A DNA stretch of 64,000 nucleotides from JBKCUI01 sp052161625 (GTDB lineage Bacteria; Planctomycetota; Planctomycetia; Pirellulales; Pirellulaceae): NCBI GenBank assembly GCA_052161625.1, contig CP197412.1. The stretch is one strand, 5' to 3'. Shown piece by piece: positions 1-7,980 of this stretch (positions are counted from its first letter, which is position 1; every line of letters starts with the position of its first letter). The notes under the pieces are model-generated. The model ran no database searches and had not been told where the DNA came from. It saw nothing but the letters and a program-made list of their open reading frames with translations. Both the position numbers and the translations under genes were made by a program.

Positions 1-282
1 CCCAGCGTTTGGATTTCCGACAGGGTAAGGTGGATAACCATCTGGTCCAGGAGTATCGTGTGTGGCACCAACATCTTCATCCCTTGTTCCCATCGCATCA
101 ATTCGATTCACCGTTTTGCCGGACAAGAATAAATAGTGACTCGAACTGCCGCCTTCAAATCCAAGAGGGTCTCGTGACAAAAAGCGACCTAGGCCAGGAT
201 CGTACATCGCGGATGCGCTCGACGTCAGCATTGATGCAGCCAGTAATCCAATCAAGCCGATTGCGAAACGAGTTCGATTCAT
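1..282 (-). CDS. Small secreted RHS-core protein (partial, runs off left edge)
   Basis: The first 94 codons are visible; the frame is open to base 1, so the C-terminus lies outside the window. The protein opens with a clear Sec signal peptide (MNRTRF, a hydrophobic stretch, cleavage near SSASA). It then goes straight into an RHS-associated core signature, YDPGLGRFLSRDPLGFEGG, followed by a degenerate form of the usual 'NPVN.xDPxG' segment (KTVNRIDAMG). There are no YD repeats before the core, so this is a core-only miniature rather than a full RHS shell protein. The ATG at 282 overlaps the TGA of the upstream transglutaminase-like gene (ATGA), and AGGAAG directly before the ATG can serve as ribosome-binding site. 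The two are therefore probably translationally coupled. The role is unknown; the C-terminal part beyond the core, which would carry any activity, is not visible. Confidence 0.7.
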   Translation of the reverse strand, partial: MNRTRFAIGLIGLLAASMLTSSASAMYDPGLGRFLSRDPLGFEGGSSSHYLFLSGKTVNRIDAMGTRDEDVGATHDTPGPDGYPPYPVGNPNAG

Positions 283-1499
283 CTTCCTGAAGCTCCCCTG
301 TGAAAGTTAGAAAAGCTTGGCGGCGTAAAGTGGTTGAAGACATCGTGGTTTGGATTCCCTGGCGTTATTGGTTTTCCAAATCCAAATGTCGCAGTCGGAG
401 TTGAAGTTGGTGGTCCAAATTGATTGAATTGCTGGTCGCGTTGTTGACGCAATCGTTCTTGCTGAGCAAGTAGCTCAGGAAAGTCATCAATGGTCTTGGG
501 GCGAACTAGTCGTGAAAGAAAACCGCGATACATCGGATGCGGATAGTGCTTCACAGCAAGCGAATAACATACGGCGGCGTCGGAACGATTGCCGCTGTCT
601 TCCAAACAATGGCCCCGTGCGGCAAGAAAAGCCGCAAAGGACTCGGCATTCGAAAGGGATTTCAGATAAAGTCCGGCATCTACCTCAGGTTGAGCGATCG
701 GGTGTGGCCAACTCATGTAGTGATCATCGGCGAAGCTGTTCATGCCCCGGTTGGTGCCTTCAACATTCACTCGTTCGCCCGACTTGTCCCATCGGCAAAA
801 TAGATGCTCCTTCGCGTTCACCAAATAAACTGGATAACCAAGCCGTCGAGCGACCGCCGTGTACAGGACTGGCATCGAGACACAAGTACCACCGTTTGAG
901 CTGCCAACCATACCGTGAAGGAAAAGATCTTGGCTCTTGGTGAAGACAATATCGTTGACTCGCTTCAAGTTGTAATGAACGCCAAAGTCCTGCTGCAATA
1001 CAGTTACTAGCATCAACATCCGGAAGTAAGCTTCCGAGTTGTTGAATTCGTTCGGCTTTTGCAAGAACTGGTAGAGGTTGCGATCGGTGTCTATCTTGAC
1101 CTTCTTCGCCCAGCCATCCAACTGAGCCATTAGCGCTGCAACGTTCACACTCTCCGCGCCGGGCAATCCGTGAGTAGCTCGGAGATTCAGTAAAGCAATG
1201 TCTTGATTGCTCAACTCCTCTTCACTCATCATTGTCAAGTCAGCCAACGTTGGAAGTGAAGATTCCTTTGGCTGAGTGGCTCGCAATTTAGGATTCGCAC
1301 TTTTAATCGCAATTTGAGATGGAGATGAGAGACTCCAGATACCAAGAAGAGAGACGATGGTCGCGCAAAGCGCACTCAACGTCCAGATGCCATATCGCCG
1401 CAACGGTCTCGCTAATTCTTTGCTTGTCTCAGTAGATGCAAGCTTGGAGGCGGCTTGTGCCGTATTAGTTTGGCGTTTTCGTCGATCACGTTTTTTCAT
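279..1499 (-). CDS. Membrane-anchored transglutaminase-like protein
   Basis: A 406-residue protein. A basic N-terminus (MKKRDRRKRQ) is followed by one membrane segment at about residues 34-58, so the rest should be outside the cytoplasm. A transglutaminase-like (SirB1-type) core follows: Cys206 in NGGTCVSMPVLY, His232 in AKEHLFCRW, and an acidic residue at about 247 in NVEGTNRG where the third catalytic residue is expected. The region after it (GHCLEDSGNRSDAAVCYSLAV) resembles one TPR unit, and the tail is rich in Gln, Pro and Thr. An upstream in-frame ATG at 1625 exists, but the start at 1499 is preceded by GGAGGCGGAG, a good ribosome-binding site. The stop overlaps the start of the RHS-core gene (ATGA). 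Families of this kind cleave or crosslink peptides, but catalysis here is inferred from motif only. Confidence 0.75.
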   Translation of the reverse strand: MKKRDRRKRQTNTAQAASKLASTETSKELARPLRRYGIWTLSALCATIVSLLGIWSLSSPSQIAIKSANPKLRATQPKESSLPTLADLTMMSEEELSNQDIALLNLRATHGLPGAESVNVAALMAQLDGWAKKVKIDTDRNLYQFLQKPNEFNNSEAYFRMLMLVTVLQQDFGVHYNLKRVNDIVFTKSQDLFLHGMVGSSNGGTCVSMPVLYTAVARRLGYPVYLVNAKEHLFCRWDKSGERVNVEGTNRGMNSFADDHYMSWPHPIAQPEVDAGLYLKSLSNAESFAAFLAARGHCLEDSGNRSDAAVCYSLAVKHYPHPMYRGFLSRLVRPKTIDDFPELLAQQERLRQQRDQQFNQFGPPTSTPTATFGFGKPITPGNPNHDVFNHFTPPSFSNFHRGASGR

Positions 1500-1652
1500 G
1501 GAACTCCGCCTCCAGACTTGCTTGCATACTACCAGCAAGAGAGTATTAAAGGGCACGCAGAACCAAAATGCAACAAAATTTCCTGGCGGGCTTCTGAGGC
1601 GTGAATAACTCGCTGATTTGATCACATGATATTCAGATCAACTTGCCCATTT

Positions 1653-1928
1653 TGACCGGCTTCACGTCTGCGTGATCGCTTGGATGCTGCCGGCAACGAC
1701 TACAGCTATACGCTCAAGGCTGATCCTCGCTTCCTCGATTGGGCCAGTGCAACCAAGCGAGGTGCGAAGAGTTACCAGACCGCGTTGTTCTTTAATACCC
1801 ATGCGACAAGTCAGCGACTGCAGGAATGGTTCACGCAGAACAAGCAACGAGCGGCGCTCAAGGAGAGTTGTGAGTTCCAGCGTTTGCGACAGCAATCGAT
1901 CGAAAGGCGTTTGGACGACTTCGCTTGA
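1653..1928 (+). pseudogene. Possible remnant of an unidentified gene
   Basis: An open frame on the plus strand with protein-like composition ends at a TGA at 1926-1928. It contains a run resembling an ordinary soluble protein (TSQRLQEWFTQNKQR). It has no ATG; only a TTG at 1680 is available, and a stop at 1653-1655 closes it upstream, so it may be the 3' end of a gene cut off by neighbouring insertions. A competing minus-strand frame (1982 to 1662, 106 residues) overlaps it completely. Neither is recognised, and only one can be real. Confidence 0.25.
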
Positions 1929-2037
1929 GTCATCCCCCGGCAGAAAGCGTTCGTCCTCATCTTTTTTTGGTGGCTCGTTCATTCGCTCAATATAGCATCA
2001 TGGTGAAGACCGTATCGAGATCTCGAGGGACATTGCA

Positions 2038-3354
2038 TTGATCGCACCTAAGCGCCGACAGAACTCGTATGATCACCGTTTGCGAGAGTTGGTCTTCCAA
2101 TCCGGAAGGACAGAGACCGCACGACGAATCGGTGTGCCTCGATCCACGATCCATGGCTGGACCAAAGCTCGACCTCGACCGGTCGTGACGCTGACTGCAA
2201 AAGGTGATTATGTCGAGAGCCTCGAAAAGAGGGTCTACCTTCTCGAGCGGCGAACAGCGAGATTACGAGCTTTGCTTCGACTGTGCGTCGTCTTGCTTCG
2301 GCTATCAGGCTTCGCGCTTACCTACCAACGCTTGCCTCAGGGAAGCGATAAAGAAAAACTCCTCGGCGTCATTGATCTTGCAAGCCGATTCGTTCGATTG
2401 TCAAGATTGCTTGGCTGCATTGGAATCTCTTCGTCACGCTACTACGATTGGAAGAACTCGCAAGAATGCGGATTGGATGATGTCTCGTCTTGTCCCAGAT
2501 CTTTGCCAGGGCAAATGACTGCGACGGAACGCTCCGAAATGCGATCGATGGTGCAGTCTGAAGCCTATCGTCATCTCAGCGTCGGATCGATTGCACGATT
2601 GGCCGCGCGCTTGGGAAAGGTCTACGCTTGCACCTCGACTTGGTACCGAGCGATTCAAAGCGGAAATTGGATCCGGTCTCGCAAACGCATCTACCCACCG
2701 AAACCTCGAATCGGCTTACGGGCGACGAAGCCAAATGAGTATTGGCATGTCGACACGACCATTGTTCGATTGCTCGATGGCAGCCGCGTGTACCTTCACG
2801 CAATTCTCGATAACTTCTCGCGCCGCATTCTCGCATGGAGATTGAATGACACCTTTGAAACAGGTACGACAGCGGAACTCCTTAAGGAAGCAGCGAAGGG
2901 ACTCCCCGAAAACACAGTACCCTCTGCAGTTATGGACTCGGGCGTTGAAAACGTGAATGGCACGGTAAATGCGATTGTTTCTGATGGCACGATCCAACGT
3001 ATCCTTGCGCAGGTCGACATTGTCGAATCGAACAGCATGATCGAAGCCTGGTGGCGTCAGCTGAAGCACCAGTGGTTGTATTTGAACGAACTCGATAGCG
3101 CGAGTTCCATTCGCAAGCTCATTGCTTTCTACGTGGAGCAGCACAACTCGGTTGTTCCCCATTTTGCTTTTCAAGGGCAGACGCCCGACGAGATGGTCTT
3201 TGGGACCGGAGCGAAAGTTCCGGTGGACCTTAATGACAAGCGAGCAGCAGCGAGAGCTGCGAGGATAGCGCACAATCGCGCTCTAAGCTGTGATCGATGC
3301 AAAGCAAAAGAAAGCGAACCAGCACTTGTATCACTCCAAAACAACACGAGCTAA
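2038..3354 (+). CDS. DDE transposase, IS3/IS481-like (rve integrase core)
   Basis: 438 residues. The N-terminus holds a helix-turn-helix of the transposase type (TARRIGVPRSTIHGW, residues about 28-42). A hinge and a short coiled segment follow. The integrase core lies at about residues 225-395: first Asp in YWHVDTTIVRLL, second Asp in AVMDSGVENVNG, and the third acidic residue in SNSMIEAWWRQLKHQWLYL. The C-terminus has the usual PHFAFQGQTPDEMVFG end of rve proteins. All is in one frame without programmed frameshift. The start is TTG, as no suitable ATG lies nearby; a stop separates it from the ATG at 2000. The core is intact, so the element may still be mobile. I could not identify convincing terminal inverted repeats. 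Confidence 0.85.
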   Translation: MIAPKRRQNSYDHRLRELVFQSGRTETARRIGVPRSTIHGWTKARPRPVVTLTAKGDYVESLEKRVYLLERRTARLRALLRLCVVLLRLSGFALTYQRLPQGSDKEKLLGVIDLASRFVRLSRLLGCIGISSSRYYDWKNSQECGLDDVSSCPRSLPGQMTATERSEMRSMVQSEAYRHLSVGSIARLAARLGKVYACTSTWYRAIQSGNWIRSRKRIYPPKPRIGLRATKPNEYWHVDTTIVRLLDGSRVYLHAILDNFSRRILAWRLNDTFETGTTAELLKEAAKGLPENTVPSAVMDSGVENVNGTVNAIVSDGTIQRILAQVDIVESNSMIEAWWRQLKHQWLYLNELDSASSIRKLIAFYVEQHNSVVPHFAFQGQTPDEMVFGTGAKVPVDLNDKRAAARAARIAHNRALSCDRCKAKESEPALVSLQNNTS

Positions 3355-3633
3355 GCCATGTGCAAGTGCGTCTTGTACCAAGAAACGAGGATCACCATGC
3401 GAGCAACAAAACTCGATGGATGTCTGATTGACCGTCGCAATCCAGAAAATCGAGGTCGAACCAACTCACAAAACTACAGAAACGCCCGAACAGATCGCCC
3501 ATTTAAATCGAAGTGAGTCCAAGCTCATCGATTGCACGAGGTGGCCCTTAGAGAGACTCTCGCCGCACCATCAACTCGCCTAATAGCGCCGAGTTCTCGA
3601 ACGCTTTTTTCCAAAATGTTCTGCAGCGCCGAA
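3355..3633. other. Gene-free stretch after the transposase
   Basis: No credible coding frame. It probably includes the right end of the insertion sequence. A short palindrome (GAGAGACTCTC) lies near 3551-3561. Nothing else is recognised. Confidence 0.4.
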
Positions 3634-3677
3634 CGGCGGATCCGTTTAATGAGTTGGTTTAGTTCTTATTGGTGAAC
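3634..3677. repeat. 44-bp conserved boundary sequence, copy 1
   Basis: This 44-bp stretch recurs at 9092-9135 with a single C/T difference (CGGATCCG here, CGGATCTG there). It begins 2 bases after the stop codon of the partner gene of RHS tip 1 (minus strand). It contains a short inverted repeat, GTTC-8 nt-GAAC. It marks the downstream limit of the RHS tip cassette. Its nature (recombination boundary, end of an element, or conserved 3' untranslated signal) cannot be told from sequence alone. Confidence 0.75.
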
Positions 3678-3679
3678 TA

Positions 3680-4216
3680 TCATTTGTTTTTAACTGGTCT
3701 TCCCTCACGAATAAATTCCGAATTCGACCATAATAGATCATCAAAAAAAACAAGGGACTTACCCGATTTTCTATGTGCCTCGATTGAAGCCAATGCGTCA
3801 TGGATTAAGGGATTTTCTAACAAACCCTTAATCGCATTTTTGGTGATTAAAACACTCTCGCTTTTACCGCAAATAACCGTAATACCTACATAGCTCACAT
3901 CTTCCGAAATCGTACCTTGTGCTAACGTCTCAACTGTGTCTACAAGTCCACTAAACAGCTGGTCTACTTTGGCGCATTTAAATGAACCTGAACTAAGTCT
4001 CCCAAATCGATTCAGGTAGGTCCATGTACACTGATCGCGATCTTCACGCAGGACGATCATTTCGCCAGATACGTCACTATTGCCAGTAGCCTGGGCCTTG
4101 CTTGCAACCAAAACTACGACTCGACTTGACTCTGTCCCATCGCTTGACGGTAGGGCGTCTAGTTCAATGTTACCGATGATGGCAATGACGAAGAGGATAA
4201 CAAAACGGTAACACAT
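3680..4216 (-). CDS. Secreted partner of RHS tip 1 (candidate immunity protein)
   Basis: 178 residues with a hydrophobic signal sequence at the N-terminus (RFVILFVIAIIG), so probably exported. The rest is soluble and not recognised. It has a few cysteines (in QCTWTY, FKCAKV and VICGKS) that could pair outside the cytoplasm. Its ATG overlaps the TAA of the upstream RHS gene (TAATG), so the two are almost certainly made together. Position right after a variable RHS C-terminus is where immunity genes of polymorphic toxins lie; that role is inferred from context only. The alternative is an accessory secreted protein working with the RHS tip. Confidence 0.6.
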   Translation of the reverse strand: MCYRFVILFVIAIIGNIELDALPSSDGTESSRVVVLVASKAQATGNSDVSGEMIVLREDRDQCTWTYLNRFGRLSSGSFKCAKVDQLFSGLVDTVETLAQGTISEDVSYVGITVICGKSESVLITKNAIKGLLENPLIHDALASIEAHRKSGKSLVFFDDLLWSNSEFIREGRPVKNK

Positions 4217-5787
4217 TACCTAATTCTCCTTGGCTTCGGTTTCGGTTTTGGCAGCGGGGTGTCGAGGTTCCAATCATGTTCTGGAAATGGTATCGTGTAA
4301 TTAGGCTCGTCGAGTGGCGGAAATGGAGATGGGTGCACGAAACCCGGTGCTGAATTCAGAAAACCGTCGTCTATTGCAACTTTGCAGCCGCTAGAGGCTT
4401 CTCCAATTGTCACTTCTAACCATTCGTGAGTACGATCAATTTCGACGCCGCCAGGATTAATTACCGGACCACCGTTGTGCCTGCAACCTGTTCGTATTCC
4501 CGAAAAACACTTACTGTTAGTCGAATTCAATGCGTTCTGAAAAATGACCGCCCATTCGTAGCAAAAGTAGCCCCCTACTGCTTCCGAGTAATCAGAGGCA
4601 GGCCCTGCGTTATAGTACTCGTCCCACGAATGCATCAATGCTTCCGTCAACTGCCGAGACTCGATCTCGCATTGATTTGAATCGCATCCGCTTGGTTTTT
4701 TGCAGCATTTTCGACAAGTTGCTCGCAAGAGCCCTAGGCCATCTAGCAGTTGAGTGAGTCCATCACGATATGAAGGGCCTTTTGGCCAATCTGGAGGTTC
4801 CCGTGGGCATGGTTCCCAAATCGGGCCGTACTGTGAAAGGGTGAAACAAGCGTCTCCGTATGGTGGCTGCGGCGAAGAGTCTCCTGGCTCATGCTTGTAA
4901 ATAGGACCATTAGCTCCGATTCCAACCACCGCACGTAGCCCTGATGGGTCAAGCTCTCCACGAATCGAAAAATAACACCGGTACAACGAACGACCACCCC
5001 GATACCCGATCGGATCCCTCCCCATAAACCTTCCGGCTAGCCCACTCATCCACCTCGCCCTGAAGTGATACAGGCCAAGCGTTTGATCCCATTCTCGCCC
5101 TGTGTAGGTATAGCGATTATTAATCGCCGAACTGGCGAGGACAGAGCCTGAGCCATCAAGGATCGTGGGCTGGCCATAGGCCGTATAGGCGTAGCGTTCG
5201 GCCACGCTACCAGAAGAAGTGGTTACTGCCGTGATGCTGTACTGCTGGTTGCGGTGGTAGTAGTGAATCGTTCCACTGGTACCAGCTGCCTTGCGCACAA
5301 CCGGTTCGTCGATGTAGCTAGCGTAGACATAGCGATGCGTTGGCGAGCTAGGAGCATCCCCGTAGCCGTAATCGGCGATCGTCTGCTGGTCATGCTGCAC
5401 ATAGACGAAGGAGCCGGAGGTTCCTTGTCGTGCTACGCGTCTTCCCAGTGCATCGTACTGGAACGTGACATCGTTCGAGCCGTTGTTGTCCACATCGGCG
5501 CTCTTGAGCTTGTTGTCGAAGTCGGGGAGCAGGCCGGAGGCTGGAGGCGAGAGGCTGGAGGAAGAAGTGGAACAATCAGGACAAGTGCAATCAGTATATG
5601 GGTGACGCGAGTAGGTCAGGAAATGGGTGCGGTTCTGCGCTGTGCCATTGGTGGTGATGCTGTTCCAGTCACCTACACTGGTTAGGCTCCACGATTGGGT
5701 AAACGTTCCGCTAGCACGGGCGAAGCCGGTGAGACGGTCCTCGTCGTCGTAACTGGTGCCTGCTGAAGTAAACCCGTAATTGCTCAT
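4216..5787 (-). CDS. RHS core protein with tip 1 (putative transglutaminase/papain-like tip)
   Basis: 523 residues. Residues 1-250 are RHS/YD-repeat trunk and core (FQYDALGRRVAR; YTGREWDQTLGLYHFRARW; AGRFMGRDPIGY), nearly identical to the protein at 9759-11246. After residue 252 the sequence is unrelated to that protein. The tip has a Cys-rich patch (residues 348-363) and then a possible triad in the order Cys399 (YFCYEWAVIF), His444 (RTHEWLEV), Asp463 or 464 (AIDDGF). This is the order and spacing style of transglutaminase/papain-fold enzymes. It ends in a Pro-Lys-rich tail. The start ATG lies within a sequence also present in the other copy. No N-terminal export signal is present, so this is a displaced C-terminal module rather than a complete RHS protein. 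The trunk contains an in-frame 7-bp repeat array. Confidence 0.7.
   Translation of the reverse strand: MSNYGFTSAGTSYDDEDRLTGFARASGTFTQSWSLTSVGDWNSITTNGTAQNRTHFLTYSRHPYTDCTCPDCSTSSSSLSPPASGLLPDFDNKLKSADVDNNGSNDVTFQYDALGRRVARQGTSGSFVYVQHDQQTIADYGYGDAPSSPTHRYVYASYIDEPVVRKAAGTSGTIHYYHRNQQYSITAVTTSSGSVAERYAYTAYGQPTILDGSGSVLASSAINNRYTYTGREWDQTLGLYHFRARWMSGLAGRFMGRDPIGYRGGRSLYRCYFSIRGELDPSGLRAVVGIGANGPIYKHEPGDSSPQPPYGDACFTLSQYGPIWEPCPREPPDWPKGPSYRDGLTQLLDGLGLLRATCRKCCKKPSGCDSNQCEIESRQLTEALMHSWDEYYNAGPASDYSEAVGGYFCYEWAVIFQNALNSTNSKCFSGIRTGCRHNGGPVINPGGVEIDRTHEWLEVTIGEASSGCKVAIDDGFLNSAPGFVHPSPFPPLDEPNYTIPFPEHDWNLDTPLPKPKPKPRRIR
5534..5561 (+). repeat. Heptamer array, 4 units (NNKRAGG family), inside RHS copy A
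   Basis: Four units CCGGAGG, CTGGAGG, CGAGAGG, CTGGAGG read on the plus strand, preceded by GGGGAG and followed by AAGAA. The array lies in frame within the RHS gene and encodes a low-complexity Ser/Pro segment at the point where the RHS trunk is less conserved. Confidence 0.75.
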
Positions 5788-5797
5788 GGGGAGAAGA

Positions 5798-5825
5798 CTT
5801 TAGACGTTAGGCTTTAGGCTTGAGG
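5798..5825 (+). repeat. Heptamer array, 4 units, just upstream of RHS copy A start
   Basis: Units CTTTAGA, CGTTAGG, CTTTAGG, CTTGAGG on the plus strand, preceded by GGGGAG-AAGA and followed by AAAAC. It lies 10 bases from the RHS ATG on the opposite strand. Confidence 0.75.
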
Positions 5826-6282
5826 AAAACAAAGCAGGGATTCGTCGAATTGTACCCGAGCGATCGCTCGCCGTGGAGAGATTTTTCATGGGGGGCGGTT
5901 ACCCAGGCACCTTGATGGCCTTCAATTCATGGATCTTGCACCGCAAGCGACTAGAGGGTGTGTTCCACCTCGGGTATGCTTCCTATACGGTGCGGGTGGA
6001 TACCGCGTTTGGACCCAGCGAACAAGGGGTGAACGAATTCGGCTTCATCTGCTACTGAAAGATCGGAAACCACGAACGAGAGGGTCGTCGCAACCCATCG
6101 GAAAAGTCGATTCATTTGCTAGCCGTAGAAATTGGCGGAGATGAGTAGGTGTTGATCCTGCTAAGCAAAAAAAGGTAGGTGACTCCAGCCGGTGCCGTGC
6201 GATTGCCCACCCAAACGCTTTCAGACGCCTTTCGGAGTTTGGATTGCGTTCTCGCAAGCTTGGATTGAGCTAACGAATACAA
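5826..6282. other. Gene-free stretch with a remnant open frame
   Basis: The first 50 bases match the sequence upstream of RHS copy B (a TACCCG-bounded segment containing CTCGCCGTGG). Beyond that the two copies diverge. A 61-residue plus-strand frame at 5873-6058 ending in NEFGFICY is open but unrecognised and has no convincing ribosome-binding site. The rest shows nothing. Confidence 0.4.
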
Positions 6283-7707
6283 ATGGATGTCCACGAATTA
6301 CAAAATTTAGTTTCTAATGGCGAGTCAGAAACGCTGGAGTTCAAGAAGACAAGCGGTGAACGACGCGAGGCAATTCAAACGCTGTGCGGGATGTTGAATC
6401 ATCGAGGTGGTATCATTCTGCTCGGGGTAGAACCCAACGGAACAATTCCGGGTCAGCAAGTTTCTGATCGGACCATTGAAGAAATTTCTCAAGAGATCCA
6501 GCAGATTGACCCTCCTGCTTTTCCCTGGATCGATCGTATCGCAATGGGAAAGGATAGATTTGTAATATGTATCCAAGCGAATGCTGGTCGTAACCCACCT
6601 TACACCTATCGGAATCAGGCATACAAGCGAGTTGGTAACACGACATTGCGGTTAAATCGTGACGAATACAACCGAATCCTGATGGAAAGCCTGCATGGTG
6701 AGACGCGATGGGAAACACAGATCGCTGTAGGTTGGAACATCAGCGATCTAGATGATGAGGAAATACGTCGAACCATGGAGGAAGCGATACGGCGAGGAAG
6801 AATCGAAGATCCCGGGAGCACTTCGCTTGAGACGATCCTTGCGGGATTCGGACTGCTGGTTGATGGACAATTGAATCGCGCAGCGATCGCTCTCTTTGGA
6901 AAGCGAGAAAAGATCGAACGAGATTATCCTCAGTGTTGCATCAAGCTGGCGAAATTCAAAGGGACGGACAAGAGCGAGTTTCTTGATAACCGCCAGTTCT
7001 ACGGAAACGCGTTTGATTTACTACTCAAGGCAGAGCGTTTTCTCAGCGAATCGCTACCAATAGCGGGGCGCGTGATCGCAGGTGTATTCGAACGAATTGA
7101 TGAGCCGCTGTATCCCCGCGTTGCGCTTCGAGAGAGGCTCGCAAACGCCTTCTGTCACCGAGACTACACCAACCCAGGTGGATCAGTATCGATCGGGATT
7201 TATCAAGACCGTCTTGAAATCGCTTCAACGGGTGGGTTGCACTTTGGACTGACAGCAGAGAAGTTATTCCAGCCGCACGAGTCGCTGCCTTGGAATCCAT
7301 TGATATCTCGCATCTTCTACCGTCGCGGAATCATCGAGTCATGGGGGCGCGGAATGCTGAAGATTGCAGAACTCTCGGCGCAAGCGGGACTCCCGCGCCC
7401 GGAACTAGATGATCAGACGTCGCATGTCGTGCTGCGGTTCCTTCCTTCGCTCTATATCCCACCACGTCAAGTCACGAACAGCCTCTCGGACGCACAGCGC
7501 GCGATTATGCAGTCGATTGCAGATTTTCCAGGGATTGCTAGACGTCAGATTGTGGAGTCATTGGGGTTCGATTTGAACCCGGTCAGAGATGACCTAGAGA
7601 AGTTGGAATCGCTTGGATTGATTGAGCGGAGCGGAAAAGGCCGCGGTACGGTTTGGTATCTGAAAGGGGCTGCGCCCATCGGATCATCGGCGCTGAATCG
7701 GCGCTGA
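6283..7707 (+). CDS. AlbA_2-domain / GHKL ATPase-type transcriptional regulator
   Basis: 474 residues. The N-terminus is an AlbA_2 (Schlafen-like) domain: ESETLEFKKTSGERREAIQTLC and then HRGGIILLGVEPNG, residues about 14-150. The centre (residues about 250-390) matches the RecG-related HATPase_c_4 region (ALRERLANAFCHRDY; GGSVSIGIYQDRLEIASTGG; GIIESWGRGMLKI). The C-terminus is a winged helix (RAIMQSIADFPGIARRQIVESL). Proteins with this architecture are usually annotated as regulators or 'ATP-dependent DNA helicase RecG-like', but there is no helicase core. They are common in mobile and defence regions. It is the only intact plus-strand gene between the two RHS modules. The stop falls inside a run of 11-bp repeats. 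Confidence 0.85.
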   Translation: MDVHELQNLVSNGESETLEFKKTSGERREAIQTLCGMLNHRGGIILLGVEPNGTIPGQQVSDRTIEEISQEIQQIDPPAFPWIDRIAMGKDRFVICIQANAGRNPPYTYRNQAYKRVGNTTLRLNRDEYNRILMESLHGETRWETQIAVGWNISDLDDEEIRRTMEEAIRRGRIEDPGSTSLETILAGFGLLVDGQLNRAAIALFGKREKIERDYPQCCIKLAKFKGTDKSEFLDNRQFYGNAFDLLLKAERFLSESLPIAGRVIAGVFERIDEPLYPRVALRERLANAFCHRDYTNPGGSVSIGIYQDRLEIASTGGLHFGLTAEKLFQPHESLPWNPLISRIFYRRGIIESWGRGMLKIAELSAQAGLPRPELDDQTSHVVLRFLPSLYIPPRQVTNSLSDAQRAIMQSIADFPGIARRQIVESLGFDLNPVRDDLEKLESLGLIERSGKGRGTVWYLKGAAPIGSSALNRR

Positions 7708-7740
7708 ATCGGCGCTGAATCGGCGCTGAATCGGCGCTGA
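7686..7740 (+). repeat. Five perfect 11-bp tandem repeats
   Basis: ATCGGCGCTGA repeated five times without error. The stop codon of the AlbA_2 gene is at the end of unit 2, so three units lie downstream of the gene. Because 11 is not a multiple of 3, the units are read in three frames. Confidence 0.9.
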
Positions 7741-7757
7741 AGGACAAGTGGCGGATG

Positions 7758-7778
7758 TAGGAGGATTTAGGCTGGAGG
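7758..7778 (+). repeat. Heptamer array, 3 units
   Basis: TAGGAGG, ATTTAGG, CTGGAGG followed by AAGAA. The last 12 bases are identical to the end of the array at 5534-5561. Confidence 0.65.
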
Positions 7779-7930
7779 AAGAACGGGATGCATCGCAACC
7801 CGTTGCGTGAGCGAGGGATCTTCCAGTGAAGGGCTGCCCGGTTGTGAAGGAATGTCGGGTGCCAGTGTCTCCGTGGCCAGCGTGTCAGCAGCCTGTCCCT
7901 CACTGACGCTTCGGGTTGGGATAGAGTCTT

Positions 7931-7958
7931 CCTGAAGTCTGACCCCTGAATCCTGAAG
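7931..7958 (-). repeat. Heptamer array, 4 units, opposite orientation
   Basis: Read on the minus strand: CTTCAGG, ATTCAGG, GGTCAGA, CTTCAGG, then AAGACT; a GGGGGAAG stretch precedes it. It directly abuts the truncated 5' end of the IS91-type transposase remnant. Confidence 0.7.
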
Positions 7959-7980
7959 CCTGGCTTCCCCCGGAAGCCTC

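Larger units (their letters stand above)
5012..5883 (-). repeat. Long direct repeat: RHS core copy A
   Basis: About 770 bp from the DPxGY codons up to the ATG, plus roughly 95 bp before it, match 10480-11333 closely and in the same orientation. Homology stops abruptly at the tip side. The only clearly divergent internal segment is the heptamer array and its flank. Homologous recombination between the copies would delete about 5.5 kb and swap tips. Confidence 0.85.

Noticed and set aside
1662..1982. 106-residue minus-strand frame
   Set aside because: Overlaps entirely with a plus-strand frame of better protein-like composition; no recognised motif or clear ribosome-binding site, so not listed as a gene.
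6283..7707. Annotation as RecG helicase
   Set aside because: The AlbA_2 and HATPase_c_4 regions are shared with proteins often called RecG-like, but no helicase motifs are present.
7686..7740. CRISPR-like repeats
   Set aside because: The 11-bp units are contiguous without spacers and there are no cas genes in the window.
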